NCBI RefSeq assembly: GCF_016907085.1
Contig: NZ_JAFBBJ010000001.1
Coordinates: 2,480,001 to 2,544,000, forward strand
Length of the DNA stretch: 64,000 nucleotides
Reading direction: 5' to 3'
Source: Clavibacter michiganensis
Lineage (GTDB): Bacteria; Actinomycetota; Actinomycetes; Actinomycetales; Microbacteriaceae
The first letter of the stretch is position 1. Each line of letters begins with the position of its first letter. Below are positions 62,114 to 64,000 of this stretch, piece by piece. The notes beneath the pieces were generated by a model. It worked only from the letters and a program-made list of their open reading frames with translations, was not told where the DNA came from and ran no database searches. The position numbers were made by a program, and so were the translations under genes.

Positions 62114-62886
62114 CGGCCGAGCACCGCGACCTCGGTCGCCGCGTCCTCGGCCCCGCCGCGGAGCACGGTCCACGACCGGCCCGCCTCCCGGGCGAGCGTC
62201 GCCTGGTCCAGGCTGTGCCATTCGTATCCTCCTCGGACCTCGCGTACCGTCCTCGCGCCGTCGAGCACGAGCCAGCGCGTGGTGAATCGGGTGGCGCCGT
62301 CGCGGCCGGGCTCGGCCGTGGTCCACCACTCGTAGGTCTGGGTGCCGATGCGCTCGCGCAGGAGGCGGGTCGGCGGGAGCGCGCGCGCGCTCGTCCCCAT
62401 CAGGTCGACGACGACCACGCCGCCGGGCACCAGGCGCTCGAGGCAGCGGCGCCAGAGGTCCGCCCGGTCGTCGCTGCCGATGTGGCCGGCGACGCCGATG
62501 AGCACGACCGCGCGGATCCGCTCGGGCAGCACGAGCTCCTGCGCCGTCTCGGGGCGGATGGTGACCCGGCTGCGGAGCGCGGGATCCTCGTGCACGCGGC
62601 TGCGCAGCACGGCGCGCATGACGGGGGAGGGCTCCGCGGCGAGGATCGGCGCGTCGGGCACGAGGTCGGCGAGCAGCCGCGTGACGCGGCCGGTGCCCGC
62701 GCCGAGCTCCACGACGGTGCCGGGGTCGGAATCGGGCTCGGCGCCGGCGGAGGCGCCCGCGGCCGCGCCCGCCGGGGCGCCCGCCAGCGCCTCGGCGAGC
62801 ACGCCCGCGAGCGCCTCCGTGTGGCGCCGGGCCACGAGGTCGTAGAACTCCGCGCCCGGGGAGTAGTCCTGCAGCTCGAGCGTCAC
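62110..62886 (-). CDS. SAM-dependent methyltransferase of the biosynthetic operon
   Basis: A 258-residue class I methyltransferase: SAM motif VVELGAGTGRVTRLLADL, acidic loop ILAAEPSPVMRAVLRSR, and GGVVVVDLMGTSA. An Ala/Gly-rich insertion sits before motif I (about residues 30-50). The GTG overlaps the thioesterase stop (GTGA). Its C-terminal segment is similar to the visible end of the partial gene at 63797, so the operon region holds two related methyltransferases. Substrate probably an NRPS/PKS intermediate. Confidence 0.85.
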   Translation of the reverse strand: MTLELQDYSPGAEFYDLVARRHTEALAGVLAEALAGAPAGAAAGASAGAEPDSDPGTVVELGAGTGRVTRLLADLVPDAPILAAEPSPVMRAVLRSRVHEDPALRSRVTIRPETAQELVLPERIRAVVLIGVAGHIGSDDRADLWRRCLERLVPGGVVVVDLMGTSARALPPTRLLRERIGTQTYEWWTTAEPGRDGATRFTTRWLVLDGARTVREVRGGYEWHSLDQATLAREAGRSWTVLRGGAEDAATEVAVLGR

Positions 62887-63698
62887 GGGAACATCGACTC
62901 CGCCGGGGCGGGGAACGCGAGCGCGGGATCCAGCAGGGACACGATCGCCTCGACCACCTCGGCCGGCCGCTCGGCCAGGTAGAAGTGGCCGCCGCGGAAG
63001 ACCCGGAGGCCGTCGTCGGCCGCCCCGTCGTCCGCCGCTCCGTCGCCGGCGAGCCGGTGCCACGCCTCGGCATCCGCGGGCCGCAGCTCGGGATCCGCGT
63101 CGCCGCTGAAGACGCTCACCGGGCAGCCGGGCCCGGGTCCCGCCGCGGTGCGGTGCGTCTCCACGAGCCGGTAGTCGTCGCGCAGGCAGGCGAGCACGGT
63201 GCGCCGCATGTCGTCGTCGGCGAGGATCTCGGGCGCGGTCCCGGAGTGCCGCTCGAGGTCGGCGAGGAGCGCGGCGTCGTCCTGCCGGTGCAGGGGGCCG
63301 CCCCACCGCACGGTCGGCGCGCGGCGTCCCGACACGACGAGCCGGGCGGCGGGGCGGCCGCGCGCGGCGAGGACGCGCGCGGTCTCGTAGGCGACCAGGG
63401 CGCCCATGCTGTGCCCGAAGAGGACGACGGGCAGGCGGTCGGGCAGGGCGCCGACGGCCGCCGCGACGTCGGCGGCGAGCGTGTCGAGATCCGGGCTGAC
63501 GGGATCGCCGTAGCGGTCCCCGCGGCCCGGGTACTGGACCGCGAGGACCTCGACGCCCCGCGGCGCGAACGGCGCCCAGCCGCGGTACGCCGACGCCGCG
63601 CCGCCCGCGTGCGGCAGGCAGACGAGGCGGATGCGGGCATCGGGCGCCGTGGCGATGCGCCGCAGCCAGCCGCCGTCGGCGCGCGGGGTGTCGATCAT
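62883..63698 (-). CDS. Type II thioesterase
   Basis: A 271-residue alpha/beta hydrolase. It has RLVCLPHAGGAASAYRGWAP at the N-terminus, the nucleophile motif FGHSMGALVAYE and the catalytic His in RGGHFYLAE. Such enzymes clear misprimed or stalled acyl groups from NRPS and PKS carrier proteins and are nearly always encoded in a biosynthetic cluster. GAGGAG precedes the ATG at 63698 by seven bases; a longer frame upstream is not needed. It is first in a four-gene overlapping operon. Confidence 0.92.
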   Translation of the reverse strand: MIDTPRADGGWLRRIATAPDARIRLVCLPHAGGAASAYRGWAPFAPRGVEVLAVQYPGRGDRYGDPVSPDLDTLAADVAAAVGALPDRLPVVLFGHSMGALVAYETARVLAARGRPAARLVVSGRRAPTVRWGGPLHRQDDAALLADLERHSGTAPEILADDDMRRTVLACLRDDYRLVETHRTAAGPGPGCPVSVFSGDADPELRPADAEAWHRLAGDGAADDGAADDGLRVFRGGHFYLAERPAEVVEAIVSLLDPALAFPAPAESMFP

Positions 63699-63740
63699 GG
63701 TGCGGCTCCTCGCTGCGGGGTGGGTCGGCAAGGAGCGTAG

Positions 63741-63769
63741 CCCTTATTGAGAACCATGCGCGATAAGGG
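63741..63769. promoter_or_regulatory. Palindrome upstream of the thioesterase-ABC operon, possible metal-regulator site
   Basis: CCCTTAT (63741-63747) and ATAAGGG (63763-63769) form an inverted repeat with a 15-base centre, extended by one further pair. It lies 43 bases before the thioesterase start in the only A/T-containing stretch of the gap, where the promoter must be. The A/T-rich arms suit a DtxR- or Fur-type regulator, but no consensus match is claimed. Confidence 0.5.
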
Positions 63770-63796
63770 TGCGTCGCGGTGTGGAAGGGCGGCGCA

Positions 63797-64000
63797 TCAC
63801 CCGGCTGGGGAATCGGTCGGCCGCGGCACGAGCGCGCCGAGCGGCAGCGACGCACCGGCCGCGGCGGGCAGGCGCACGAGGTCCATGCCGGCCTCCCGCG
63901 CGAGCGCCTCCAGGCCCACCGGATCCCAGGAGTACGCGTCGTGCACCTCGCGCTCCCGGCCGCCGGGCTCGCGGCTGCGCCAGCGCGTGCGCAGGGCGAG
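63797..64000 (-). CDS. C-terminal end of a second methyltransferase-like protein (5' part beyond the window)
   Basis: An open frame enters from the right edge and stops at 63797; 67 codons are visible. The segment EREVHDAYSWDPVGLEALAR aligns with VREVRGGYEWHSLDQATLAR near the end of the methyltransferase at 62110, followed in both by EAG. This supports a paralogous SAM methyltransferase. The extra C-terminal 20 residues are Pro-rich. It is upstream on the same strand and probably belongs to the same biosynthetic locus, separated by the palindromic control region. Confidence 0.65.
   Translation of the reverse strand, partial: LALRTRWRSREPGGREREVHDAYSWDPVGLEALAREAGMDLVRLPAAAGASLPLGALVPRPTDSPAG

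Noticed and set aside
62110..62886. The 62-kb methyltransferase as the missing CypM of the linaridin cluster
   Set aside because: It is 16 kb away and translationally coupled to a type II thioesterase and ABC half-transporters. A second related methyltransferase lies upstream, so it belongs to the NRPS-type locus.

Overview
The window is about 64 kb of very GC-rich (above 70 %) actinobacterial DNA with dense, often overlapping genes (ATGA and GTGA junctions). The gene families fit a plant-associated Microbacteriaceae species, most likely Clavibacter or a close relative. This placement is inferred from gene content, codon use and the style of the glycan-degradation genes; no rRNA gene or species marker is present. 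No tRNA, rRNA, CRISPR array, transposase or phage gene was seen.

Layout. 1-9.2 kb: the end of a 3-hydroxyisobutyrate-dehydrogenase-like gene and an aldehyde dehydrogenase, then a carbohydrate operon (lipoprotein, two ABC permeases, ThuA-like protein, Gfo/Idh/MocA oxidoreductase, ROK regulator, HAD phosphatase). 9.3-26 kb: housekeeping and accessory genes, including a secreted chorismate mutase, a GH95-type glycosidase, a TetR/DMT-exporter pair with two operators, a secreted cutinase-like esterase, and an ECF sigma/anti-sigma pair divergent from a YceI protein. 26-33 kb: a LacI-controlled sugar ABC transporter with a GH3 glycosidase. 33.1-33.9 kb: an orphan membrane gene of lower GC. 34-40.2 kb: small enzymes, a frameshifted P-loop kinase gene, and a GH51 arabinofuranosidase under a strong promoter with a LacI-type operator.

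41.05-46.5 kb is the most notable segment. It is a compact RiPP cluster whose 54-residue precursor ends in a core very close to that of cypemycin, the founding linaridin. It has CypH-like and CypL-like proteins, a CypD-like flavoprotein decarboxylase for AviCys formation, and a split ABC exporter. It lacks the N-methyltransferase of the cypemycin cluster, and the predicted core begins with Thr instead of Ala. This suggests a different N-terminal cap, possibly 2-oxobutyryl. The segment is lower in GC and poor in the GGATCC hexamer that is frequent elsewhere, which points to horizontal acquisition.

46.7-58.6 kb: a secreted protein, a divergent Lsr2-like protein, a CobW-like protein behind a Zur/Fur-like box, a thioredoxin-reductase-like flavoprotein, a ClpB lacking its N-domain behind a perfect HAIR element (HspR target), a GH36 alpha-galactosidase, an aldo/keto reductase, an M19 dipeptidase and a GNAT protein. 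58.6-64 kb: the edge of what looks like a metallophore or other NRPS locus (two fused ABC half-transporters, methyltransferase, type II thioesterase and the end of a second methyltransferase), with a palindrome upstream that may be a metal-regulator site.

Two sequence habits run through the window. GGATCC is several-fold over-represented. Many genes without a Shine-Dalgarno sequence have a TAnnnT -10 hexamer ending six or seven bases before the start codon, the expected pattern of leaderless transcripts.
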